Part shown: positions 36,277 through 43,802 of the stretch, in pieces
Numbering within the stretch: position 1 is the stretch's first letter
Layout of the letters: each line of letters starts with the position of its first letter
NCBI GenBank assembly: GCA_913049685.1
Contig: CAJWZD010000010.1
Span: forward strand, 1-64,000
Reading direction: 5' to 3'
Source: an uncultured Fidelibacterota bacterium
Lineage (GTDB): Bacteria > Fidelibacterota > Marinisomatia > Marinisomatales > TCS55
DNA length: 64,000 nt
Made by a program: the position numbers and the translations under genes
Notes under the pieces: model-generated
What the model was told of the DNA's origin: nothing
What the model saw: the letters and a program-made list of their open reading frames with translations, nothing else
Database searches by the model: none

Positions 36277-37307
36277 TACAAACTCTCAAACGATGAACGA
36301 ATATCTTCAATAAAGTATTTAACATTTTTTTCAGGAGTTTTTGGCAAAATTCCGTGATTCAGGCTGCATATCCATCCCGCTCTTTCTTTCTTGGTCATTG
36401 ATAACATCTGTTTCTTAAATAAACTATAATCATGTAAAAAATCGGAGTGCTCCTTACGTAAGCTTTCGGGAGCAAAATTGCCTTGTAAAAATCCTGTTCT
36501 GGTGTTTGCCAATCTTTTTGTTAAATCATTTGGTGAATTATACACATGACCTGCTAAGGAAAATTGATTATTTATGTCATCAATTTCATTGACTGCTCCG
36601 TGCTTTGTAAAATAAGCCACTCGCTTTTTGAACGGGATAAAAAGCTCTTTTTTTAATTTACGTAGGTACTTGTCAGTAAAATAATTTTTTTCAAGCTGAA
36701 CTGCATTGGTATCAAAAACATATACAATTTCAGCACCAGAATTTAATTGAGATTTAATACTTTCTTTTAAAATTGGAATCAACACATCGTATAGCGCTTC
36801 TTCAAAAAACTTATTCTTATCTACGTTATTTACAAAAGGCTCTTTTTTTATACCTGCACCAAATGAAAGCAAGGTCCAAGGTCCTCCCACAAAACCCACA
36901 AGGCTTTTGTCTTTAGAAAGCTCTTTACGCGTTAGCATTAATGCATCAGATTGAAATTGTAAGTCGTTTGCAATTTCAAGGGTCGATTTCAAATTTTTAA
37001 TATGTCTAGGCTGTATTTTTTCATTAAACGTCGGTCCTGGGATATATTTTAAATCAAGCCCCAATGATTCAAGGGGAAATAATATATCACTAAAGAGTAT
37101 AGCAACATCAAAATCAAATTCTTCAATAGGGCCCATAGCAGTTAGCATGGCTAATTCTGGATTTTTACAAAGATCTTCAAAAGTATAGCTCTTTCGTAAG
37201 TTTTGGTAATGATTATGATATCTACCTGCCTGCCGCATAAACCAAATGGGTGGAATATTTTGTTCTTGACAGTTAATCGCTTTTTCGAATTTTTTATTTT
37301 TTATCAT
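36276..37307 (-). CDS. hemE: Uroporphyrinogen decarboxylase
   Basis: A 343-aa enzyme that decarboxylates uroporphyrinogen III to coproporphyrinogen III. The family signature PPIWFMRQAGRYHNHYQNLRK is at residues 20-40, and the catalytic Asp in ILFSDILFPLESLGLDL and GFVGGPWTLLSFGAG follow. Full length. It starts in an ATGA overlap with hemB. Confidence 0.94.
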   Translation of the reverse strand: MIKNKKFEKAINCQEQNIPPIWFMRQAGRYHNHYQNLRKSYTFEDLCKNPELAMLTAMGPIEEFDFDVAILFSDILFPLESLGLDLKYIPGPTFNEKIQPRHIKNLKSTLEIANDLQFQSDALMLTRKELSKDKSLVGFVGGPWTLLSFGAGIKKEPFVNNVDKNKFFEEALYDVLIPILKESIKSQLNSGAEIVYVFDTNAVQLEKNYFTDKYLRKLKKELFIPFKKRVAYFTKHGAVNEIDDINNQFSLAGHVYNSPNDLTKRLANTRTGFLQGNFAPESLRKEHSDFLHDYSLFKKQMLSMTKKERAGWICSLNHGILPKTPEKNVKYFIEDIRSSFESL

Positions 37308-38251
37308 AACCCAAGCTTCTTTGCATATCTTGAACCGTAGCTTATAATATATTGAGCTCCAGCTCTTTTAAATGTAGACCATGTTTCAAGTAATCCCGAA
37401 TCAAAATCTATTAGTTTATTGTCTGCTAAATATACCAAGCTAGAATACTCACCGCTTACTTGATAAGCTCCAACCGGTTTTTTAGTTTTTTCAATTATTG
37501 GTTGAATTAGGTCTAAGGATAAAAGACCGGGTTTAACCATTAGTAAATCTGCTCCTTCTTCTGAAAATCTGACGCTTGATTCAATTGCGTTTTCTTTATC
37601 GGTACAATCTAACTGGTAGCTTGTTCGATCGCCAAAGCTTGGAGATGAATCGGCCGCAGCTCTAAATGGACCGTAAAAATTACTTGCAAACTTTGTGCTG
37701 TAGCTCATTATTGGAATGTGTTTAAAATCATGTAAATCCAATTTCTTTCTAACAGAATGTACTATTCCGTTTAGCATTGAGCTCGGCGCAATACCATCAG
37801 CACCTCCACGCACATATGATAACGCAATATCAGACATTATTTCTAGCGAATCAGCATAGTTGATCTTTTCTCCTTCAAATAAACAGCAATGTCCTGTTAT
37901 TGTAAAAGAGCATAAACACAGATCAACCCAAATTTCTATTTCAGAACCAAACTCTTTTTTAATTTTCGACAAAATATTTTCTTGAAAGCTGGTAATGAAT
38001 TGATTATTGCTCTTGGTTTTTGGAACAAAAAATAGGATAAAGTTTCGGCAACCGTTCTTAACGTCGTCAGAAATGGTTTCAATAATATTTGATTCAAATA
38101 AAATCTTATTTTTTCCTAACCCAGGAATAGTGGTTTCATTTTTTTCATCTTCGTGGATAAATATAGGCTGCACTAACTGGTCTCTTACAAATTTACTCTC
38201 AAGAGACATATTATTTATGATTTCATTGTTATGTAAACGCTCAAGAATCAA
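37304..38251 (-). CDS. hemB: Porphobilinogen synthase (delta-aminolevulinate dehydratase)
   Basis: Condenses two aminolevulinates to porphobilinogen, about 315 aa. Schiff-base lysines lie in MSYSTKFASNFYGPFR and LLMVKPG; the zinc-site Cys cluster LCLCSFTITGHCCLF indicates a zinc-dependent enzyme. Frame opens at 38272, but a TTG at 38251 preceded by GGGAGAG fits alignment of the N-terminus (LERLHNNEII) better; ATG at 38209 would be too short. It overlaps the end of the hemC-D gene by 11 nt. Confidence 0.88.
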   Translation of the reverse strand: MILERLHNNEIINNMSLESKFVRDQLVQPIFIHEDEKNETTIPGLGKNKILFESNIIETISDDVKNGCRNFILFFVPKTKSNNQFITSFQENILSKIKKEFGSEIEIWVDLCLCSFTITGHCCLFEGEKINYADSLEIMSDIALSYVRGGADGIAPSSMLNGIVHSVRKKLDLHDFKHIPIMSYSTKFASNFYGPFRAAADSSPSFGDRTSYQLDCTDKENAIESSVRFSEEGADLLMVKPGLLSLDLIQPIIEKTKKPVGAYQVSGEYSSLVYLADNKLIDFDSGLLETWSTFKRAGAQYIISYGSRYAKKLGL

Positions 38252-39758
38252 AATTGCTCTCCCAATCCTCAATTGATAAATATTTTGATACCTTATCTGG
38301 ATTACTAATATTTTTTAAAATGTGGTCATAAGTTTTTCCAGGTCCACAGCCATGTATTTTGTTTTTTATTTCAGGATATTTTTGAGTTATGCAGTCAAAA
38401 GCAAAAGAGCTCATCCAATAAAAGTGAGTTCGCTCTTGAATGTTTAATTTTTTATCAGAAAATATGAGTTTATAGGTTGGGACAATGTCCATTTCTGTGG
38501 ATTCGTTTTCCAGGTGTGTCAATTTTACTTTTTTACTGATTTTTCCAGCTAGTGCATCAATATCAAAATCCATATTTTCTCCAAAGCTATCGGATGTTCC
38601 ATTCACCCAATACCCTTTTTTAGCTGCTGCCTTCCATGCCTTCAAACCGCTGGTCCATATTATATTTGACTCATCGATATGCGGAGTACCCCTCAATACA
38701 TTTTTTCTGCTTATATAAACTACGCTACCACGAAGTTCTTTAATAACTCTTGAGCTATCAATATGCTCTCTTGAGAAAAGTTTTTTTTCATTCTCGTTTG
38801 AGGGGAAGGAGTTCGATCGGTTATAATTAATGCTGTACTCCTTTTTTTTGCTTATGATTTTATAAGAATTAAGAGATAATCCTTCATCTGTTATTCCTTG
38901 GATTGATTCAAGCTCTAAGTCATTTACTATCCAATTTGATACACCAATCTTCTGATGACACCCTCCACCATAAATATTGAGCTTTGACTTTTCATCCTGC
39001 ACCATTTGAAAAACCTTTTTGTTATTTATCTGATTGATAATCTTAATTACCTTGTCATTAGAATTATTTGCCTCAATTCCAATTGCTCCTTGTCCAGGTG
39101 CAGTTGGAAAACAAGACAATGGAAGTATCATCCATTTTAAGTCATCAATATATGTTTTTATTTTTTTTGAAGAATCTTGGTCATCTTTAGTGTATTGACT
39201 TGATAAAAGCCTATCGATAGCAGTTTTAGCAATGATCAAACCATCAAAATTCGATTCATTTAGTTTTTTTAGTCTTGTTTCAATATTTCCCCTAATATCA
39301 TGAAAACTTAATTTAGCTTTTTGAAATGGGAGCAAGTCCCTTAAAATAATTTCTGAAATATATTTTCTTCGTGGAGAAGAAGTAAAAATGGACAAAGTTT
39401 CTTTTTTTAAATCATCGATTGACTTTTTCTTGATGAAGAGCATATCACGCATATCGCCACGTTCGATCGTACCGAAAATTGTAGAGTTTTTCGATGGCTT
39501 CAACGGCACGTCTTTCCAGGAATGTACCCCAATATCATATTCACCGTCGCTAATTGCATTGCTGATATTGTGAGTAAAAAGGCCTGTCACCTCTCCAGAT
39601 GCAATACTTTGATTTGGATTTATATCGCCCTCCGATTTTTTGGAACAATATTCAATATCCATCGTAGGGTACATATTATGGATCTTAGCACCAACTTTGT
39701 ATGCTTGCACGCGTGCTAAATGACTAGCTCTTGAAACAATTTTTATTTTTTTTAGCAA
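38241..39758 (-). CDS. hemC: Porphobilinogen deaminase fused to a HemD-like C-terminal domain
   Basis: A 505-aa protein. Residues 1-295 are hydroxymethylbilane synthase: catalytic Asp in YDIGVHSWKDVPL, substrate Arg in TSSPRRKY and FHDIRGNIETRL, TAPGQGAIGIEA, and cofactor-bearing C267 in IYGGGCHQKIG. Residues about 340-505 (SSRVIKELRGSVVYISRKNV, IIWTSGLKAWKAAAKKGYWV, FYWMSSFAFD, HGCGPGKTYDHI) resemble a very divergent uroporphyrinogen III synthase. No separate hemD is present in the operon, so the tail probably supplies it. It heads the operon (TTG start), divergent from the ALAS gene. Confidence 0.85.
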   Translation of the reverse strand: MLKKIKIVSRASHLARVQAYKVGAKIHNMYPTMDIEYCSKKSEGDINPNQSIASGEVTGLFTHNISNAISDGEYDIGVHSWKDVPLKPSKNSTIFGTIERGDMRDMLFIKKKSIDDLKKETLSIFTSSPRRKYISEIILRDLLPFQKAKLSFHDIRGNIETRLKKLNESNFDGLIIAKTAIDRLLSSQYTKDDQDSSKKIKTYIDDLKWMILPLSCFPTAPGQGAIGIEANNSNDKVIKIINQINNKKVFQMVQDEKSKLNIYGGGCHQKIGVSNWIVNDLELESIQGITDEGLSLNSYKIISKKKEYSINYNRSNSFPSNENEKKLFSREHIDSSRVIKELRGSVVYISRKNVLRGTPHIDESNIIWTSGLKAWKAAAKKGYWVNGTSDSFGENMDFDIDALAGKISKKVKLTHLENESTEMDIVPTYKLIFSDKKLNIQERTHFYWMSSFAFDCITQKYPEIKNKIHGCGPGKTYDHILKNISNPDKVSKYLSIEDWESNFDS

Positions 39759-39808
39759 AAGATTATGAAGCGTTATTAAAAATATATGGTCAAATAAAAT
39801 GAATATTC

Positions 39809-39831
39809 ATAATTTCGACCGATGAGTCTAA
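39809..39831 (-). promoter_or_regulatory. Probable TetR operator between hemC-D and the ALAS gene
   Basis: Read on the minus strand, this element shares 18 of 23 positions with the TetR promoter element at 32817: GACTCAT, a central G, and TCGAAAT keep the same spacing. It lies 51 bp before the hemC start and 35 bp before the ALAS start, so one protein could control both. A separate 12-bp palindrome (ATGAATATTCAT at 39799-39810) overlaps its edge. Confidence 0.55.
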
Positions 39832-39865
39832 TATAATTTTAAGATACTGTTAAAGGTTTTTTACA

Positions 39866-41155
39866 TTGAATTACAAAAATTTCTTTAAATCAAAAGTTCA
39901 AAGTTTTAAAAACGAAGGATATTATAGAAAGTTCCTTCCTGTTAAAAGATCTCGCTCAACCTTTCCTTTTACGCAAGTTGAGTTAATCGATGAGAAGAGC
40001 AATTCTCCAGCCAAATTGGAAAACGTGAAGATTTGGTGTACCAATGATTATTTAAACATGAGTCATAATGATGAGGTTGTTGAAACAATGATATCTACTA
40101 TTAAAGAGGTCGGAACTGGATCAGGTGGAACCAGGAATATTTCAGGTACCACTAGCTATCATGTTGGTTTAGAGAAAAAACTTGCACAATATCACGATAG
40201 GGAATCTGCCCTTATATTTAATTCTGCTTATCTTGCAAACCAGTCATCTTTATGGACAATTTGTAAAAAAATCAATGGATTGCAAGTCTTCTCTGATGAG
40301 TTAAATCATGCCTCATTAATACAAGGAATAAAAAATTCAGGAGCTCCTTGCACGATTTTCAAGCATAATGATTTAGATGATCTTGAGGAAAAATTAAAAT
40401 CGATAGAGTTTAAAACACCTAAGCTCATTGTATTCGAATCTCTTTACTCTATGGATGGAACAATAACAAATGTTGCCGAATATGTTCGTTTGGCCAAAAA
40501 ATATAATGCCCTTACCTATCTTGATGAAGTTCACGCTGTAGGTTTGTACGGCGAAAGAGGTTCTGGTATTGCAAATAAGTATGGCGTATCGAAAGAAATT
40601 GACATCATAAATGGTACTCTTGCAAAAGCTTTTGGTCAGATAGGCGGATACGTAGCTGGGGATAAATATATTATTGAATTTATAAGGAGCTTCACTCCGG
40701 GATTTATTTTTACTACATCTTTAATGCCATCAGTTGTAGCTGCCTGCAAAAAAAGTATTGAAATCGTGGAGCAGTCGCATCATTTACGATCTGAGGTTTT
40801 AGAAAAAGCTGCTTACCTAAAAAAGAATTTAGACAATTTGGGAATAAATTATATTAAAGGGGACAGTCATATAATTCCAATTATTGTAAATACAGCAGAA
40901 AAAGCGCAGTTGTTCTCTCAAAAGCTTTTGGATATTCACAATATTTATACCCAGCCAATTTTTTACCCTACGGTTCCTAAGGGCAGTGCAAGATTAAGGA
41001 TAACAATTACACCAAAACATTCATTGTTGGATATTGACCATTTAGTAGATTCACTATCAAAGGTTCTGGGAAATAAAAAAACAGTGCACAAGAAAGATAA
41101 AAAATTAAGCAACAGCCTATTTTCTCGATTGAATGCATTTAAAACTGCTTCGTAG
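39866..41155 (+). CDS. hemA: 5-aminolevulinate synthase (ALAS, C4 pathway)
   Basis: A 429-aa PLP enzyme condensing glycine and succinyl-CoA to aminolevulinate. The N-terminus FFKSKVQSFKNEGYYRKFLP, WCTNDYLNMS, GGTRNISGTTSYHVGLE, SDELNHASLIQGI, DEVHAVGLYGERGSG and PLP lysine K254 in NGTLAKAFGQIGGY are typical of ALAS. GGTRNISGT separates it from 2-amino-3-ketobutyrate ligase and BioF. TTG start with AAAGG upstream. It is divergent from the hem operon and completes a C4 heme pathway. No glutamyl-tRNA reductase is in the window. Confidence 0.9.
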   Translation: MNYKNFFKSKVQSFKNEGYYRKFLPVKRSRSTFPFTQVELIDEKSNSPAKLENVKIWCTNDYLNMSHNDEVVETMISTIKEVGTGSGGTRNISGTTSYHVGLEKKLAQYHDRESALIFNSAYLANQSSLWTICKKINGLQVFSDELNHASLIQGIKNSGAPCTIFKHNDLDDLEEKLKSIEFKTPKLIVFESLYSMDGTITNVAEYVRLAKKYNALTYLDEVHAVGLYGERGSGIANKYGVSKEIDIINGTLAKAFGQIGGYVAGDKYIIEFIRSFTPGFIFTTSLMPSVVAACKKSIEIVEQSHHLRSEVLEKAAYLKKNLDNLGINYIKGDSHIIPIIVNTAEKAQLFSQKLLDIHNIYTQPIFYPTVPKGSARLRITITPKHSLLDIDHLVDSLSKVLGNKKTVHKKDKKLSNSLFSRLNAFKTAS

Positions 41156-41174
41156 AATTTTCTCATCACTCTAA

Positions 41175-41203
41175 AATATATTTTATTTTTTTTAAAATAT
41201 ATT
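41175..41203. terminator. AT-only hairpin after the ALAS gene
   Basis: AATATATTTTA pairs with TAAAATATATT over a T7 loop. It lies 19 nt after the ALAS stop. The AT-only stem is weak, so terminator function is uncertain. Confidence 0.35.
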
Positions 41204-41252
41204 CGTAGCAGATATCATAATTCGTCTCTAATATAAATACTTAACTAAGCAA

Positions 41253-41390
41253 TTATTATTGCAGGGAAGCTTGTGAAAATCAGGCACAGTACCCGCTACT
41301 GTAATCGTTAGAAATACTTTATTTTTGTCATTCGCTAAGAAGAAGGCCTAAGTATTTTGCTAAACGTAAGTCAGGATATCTGGATAATAA
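41253..41390 (+). ncRNA. Cobalamin riboswitch aptamer
   Basis: The order of conserved elements fits AdoCbl-type riboswitches: P1 arm TTATTAT, GGGAAGC, TTGTGAAAATCAGGCACAG, CCCGCTACTGTAAT, a variable arm, GAAGAAGGCC, then the B12 box AAGTCAGGATATCTG (41368-41382) and the closing P1 strand ATAATAA. It sits 82 nt before the BtuG-like lipoprotein start. It senses cobalamin and probably represses the gene. Confidence 0.93.
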
Positions 41391-41412
41391 CGCTAACTAA
41401 CAAATAACTTTC

Positions 41413-41464
41413 GGGATAAGAGTTAAATAGCATTAATTCAAAAAAATCCCTTAATTAATTAAGG
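41413..41464 (+). promoter_or_regulatory. Riboswitch expression platform with hidden ribosome site
   Basis: GGGAT (41413-41417) can pair with ATCCC (41446-41450), while CCTTAATTAATTAAGG (41449-41464) is a perfect palindrome that would bury the ribosome site AAGGA (41461-41465). The two pairings share CC at 41449-41450, so they exclude each other. This suggests control at translation; no T-run is seen. Confidence 0.5.
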
Positions 41465-41472
41465 AAAATCAA

Positions 41473-42480
41473 ATGAAAAAATTTTTTCTTATTATGGCAA
41501 TCATATTAGCTGGTTGCGAAGACAATAATATAAAAGATGAATCATCTGAATTAACATTCATATCAACAGAAGGAAATTTTGGATCAAGCAATGGGTCTGT
41601 ATCAGTTTTTCGCAATGGAAAGCTAATTCAGGAAGTAAAAGACATTGGTGATGTGGTCCAATCAATTCTTGTTCACAATAACAAACTCTTTGTTTTGGTC
41701 AACAATAGCCATCTTATTAAGGTTTATCAAATAAGTGATGATGGTCTTGAGCTTCCAGGTATTTCAATTTCAACGGAAGGTTCGAGTCCAAGAGAAATGG
41801 TGGTAGAGAATAATAAACTTTACTTCACGAATTATTACACTCAAGACGTTAAGGTATTGAATCTTTCAACTTATTATATAGAGGATTCTTTTCCATTGGA
41901 TGGTTTACCTGAGTCAATTGTATCGGATGGAACAAACCTTTGGGTTGCAATTAATATGAACGCAGATTACAGTTCTGCTAGCTCAGTTGTTAAAATAAAC
42001 ATTGAATCAGGAAAAGTAACTAAAACCTACGAAGTTGGTAAAGGCCCGCAACAGCTCTTAATTGATGGTGATAATTTGTGGGTTTCACGTACTCATTATA
42101 GTGCTGATTTTTCTGAAACATATTATGGTACTAGTAAAATAAATATTCTAAGCGAAGCTATTGCTATTCTTGATTACGGTAAAGGCGCAGTTTGTGGTGG
42201 AGACGTATTTAAGTTTGATAATCGAGCTTTTAGAACCTATAATGGTGGAGCTGCACCATTAAATGCTGATTTATCGTTGCAATCGCTTTCAAAAATCGGA
42301 TCATATAATTCCAATCATTTATATTCTGCAAATGGATTTGAAGAAAAATTATTTCTTGGTGTTACGAGCGACTACACTGCTCCGGATACAGTCTTCGTTC
42401 ATAATAACTTAGGCGAACCCCAAGAAGAGCTTGTTGTTGGTGCCTCTCCTGGAGATTATGCGATTTATAAAATAAAATAG
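41473..42480 (+). CDS. BtuG-like surface beta-propeller lipoprotein (cobalamin capture)
   Basis: A 335-aa lipoprotein: lipobox IILAG-C15 with an acidic start (EDNNIKDES), then a YncE/DUF5074-like propeller that begins FISTEGNFGSSNGSVSVFRNG, with repeats IGDVVQSILVHNNKLFVLVNN, SPREMVVENNKLYFTNYYTQ, PESIVSDGTNLWVAIN and GPQQLLIDGDNLWVSR. BtuG of Bacteroides, a cobalamin-binding partner of BtuB, has this fold and family. The cobalamin riboswitch directly upstream strongly supports the role. No btuB is next to it: the following genes run on the other strand. Confidence 0.82.
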   Translation: MKKFFLIMAIILAGCEDNNIKDESSELTFISTEGNFGSSNGSVSVFRNGKLIQEVKDIGDVVQSILVHNNKLFVLVNNSHLIKVYQISDDGLELPGISISTEGSSPREMVVENNKLYFTNYYTQDVKVLNLSTYYIEDSFPLDGLPESIVSDGTNLWVAINMNADYSSASSVVKINIESGKVTKTYEVGKGPQQLLIDGDNLWVSRTHYSADFSETYYGTSKINILSEAIAILDYGKGAVCGGDVFKFDNRAFRTYNGGAAPLNADLSLQSLSKIGSYNSNHLYSANGFEEKLFLGVTSDYTAPDTVFVHNNLGEPQEELVVGASPGDYAIYKIK

Positions 42481-42489
42481 ATTACAATT

Positions 42490-43800
42490 TTACTCTTTTA
42501 GGATGTCAAGCTGCCTGTATTTTTCTTTGTATTTTGAATACAGGCTCTTGTGCCTATCCCCCATATCTATCTTTTTACCTTGAATATATGCCTGAATGAT
42601 ATTTGTTCGTATTTCAAGTGGATCTCCATCTGAAATAAATAAGGTTGCATCTTTTCCTTCATCCAAGGAACCTACTTTTTCATCGATTCCTAAAATTTCT
42701 GCCACAGATAAAGTTACAGCTCGAAATGCTGCTTTTTTTGGTAATCCATAGGAAGCTGCCATAGAAGCTTGGTAGGGCAAATTTCTTATCTGCTCAGCTC
42801 TTCCAGCATAACCATAATCTGAAATACAAAATTGCACCCCTTCTTCATACAATATTGATGGTGTTTTATATGCTTGGTCGTAATCTTCATATCGTCTATA
42901 TGGCAGGGCAGTTACCCCTTCATATATAATTGGAATTCTATTTTTAACCAAAAGATCCGTTGTTCGCCATGCATCTTTACCGCCGACAATTATGATCTCA
43001 AGGTTATGCCTATTTGCCCAGCTAATTGAAGCTTCAATTTGTCTTACTTCGTTTGCATGAACAAAAATTGGAAGTTTCTTTTCAACGTAGGGGATCATAC
43101 TTTCCCATCGCAGATCTTCATTGTGATAGTCTTCAGCTAATCTTGATTTGGTTTGTCTGAGCCTTGCGTATGCTCTAGCATCTTTTATAATTTTTTCTAA
43201 ATGGTCTAATTGCTGCCTTGCAGCTTTTAATCTTTTTTTATCATTATCAGTTCTAGAGCTTGAATTCATATTTGGCCAATTAATATGAAGACCGCTCGGA
43301 AAAGATAGGGTTGCATTTTCCCAAGTCCAACCATCAAGCATCATTACAGATGATTGCCCAGATACTAAGCCTGAAGCAGGTATTACATTTGCAATTAGAA
43401 TGCCATTAGATCTTGTAGTTGGTATGATTTCTGAATCTGGGTTGAAGGCAACGTTTGTGCGCACATTTGGATTGAAATCTCCCCGTTCAGAGTGATCATT
43501 AGTAACAGCTACCGCGTTGATTTCAACCAAACCTAATCCAGAAACCGCAGCAATCATTCCAGGGTATACATGCTTACCATCCAGGTCAATAACTTCACAA
43601 TTCTCCGGTGGTGTAATATATTTTGCAATACGAAGAATTTTGCCTTTATCAAAAAGAATTGATCCCTCAACAATACCATTTGAAACAGTATGAATAAGTC
43701 CATTTTTTAATAGAATTGGATTTTTCTGGGGAGGAGCAGGAATCTGTTCGTTTGCAGATATTGAAACAGTAAATAAAAAAATAATTAGTAAATTTTTCAT
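42490..43800 (-). CDS. Secreted amidohydrolase-fold protein lacking the HxH metal motif
   Basis: A 436-aa exported protein (signal peptide 1-16) of the imidazolonepropionase-like amidohydrolase group. The composite beta domain VIDLDGKHVYPGMIAAVSG is clear, but where active family members have D-x-H-x-H it reads AAVSGLG, so the first metal site is absent. Later residues H in FVHANEVRQ and D in ISDYGYAGRAE remain. C-terminal SLDEGKDATLFI closes the family fold. Perhaps a partner of the adjacent longer amidohydrolase (2-nt gap); substrate unknown. Confidence 0.75.
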   Translation of the reverse strand: MKNLLIIFLFTVSISANEQIPAPPQKNPILLKNGLIHTVSNGIVEGSILFDKGKILRIAKYITPPENCEVIDLDGKHVYPGMIAAVSGLGLVEINAVAVTNDHSERGDFNPNVRTNVAFNPDSEIIPTTRSNGILIANVIPASGLVSGQSSVMMLDGWTWENATLSFPSGLHINWPNMNSSSRTDNDKKRLKAARQQLDHLEKIIKDARAYARLRQTKSRLAEDYHNEDLRWESMIPYVEKKLPIFVHANEVRQIEASISWANRHNLEIIIVGGKDAWRTTDLLVKNRIPIIYEGVTALPYRRYEDYDQAYKTPSILYEEGVQFCISDYGYAGRAEQIRNLPYQASMAASYGLPKKAAFRAVTLSVAEILGIDEKVGSLDEGKDATLFISDGDPLEIRTNIIQAYIQGKKIDMGDRHKSLYSKYKEKYRQLDILKE

Positions 43801-43802
43801 TA

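Noticed and set aside
39799-39810. 12-bp palindrome ATGAATATTCAT as a separate operator
   Set aside because: No second copy seen at related promoters; kept only as a remark under the TetR site.
39866-41155. Alternative reading of the ALAS gene as 2-amino-3-ketobutyrate ligase or BioF
   Set aside because: GGTRNISGT, the N-terminal FFKSKVQSFKNEGYYRKF pattern and the hem context favour ALAS.
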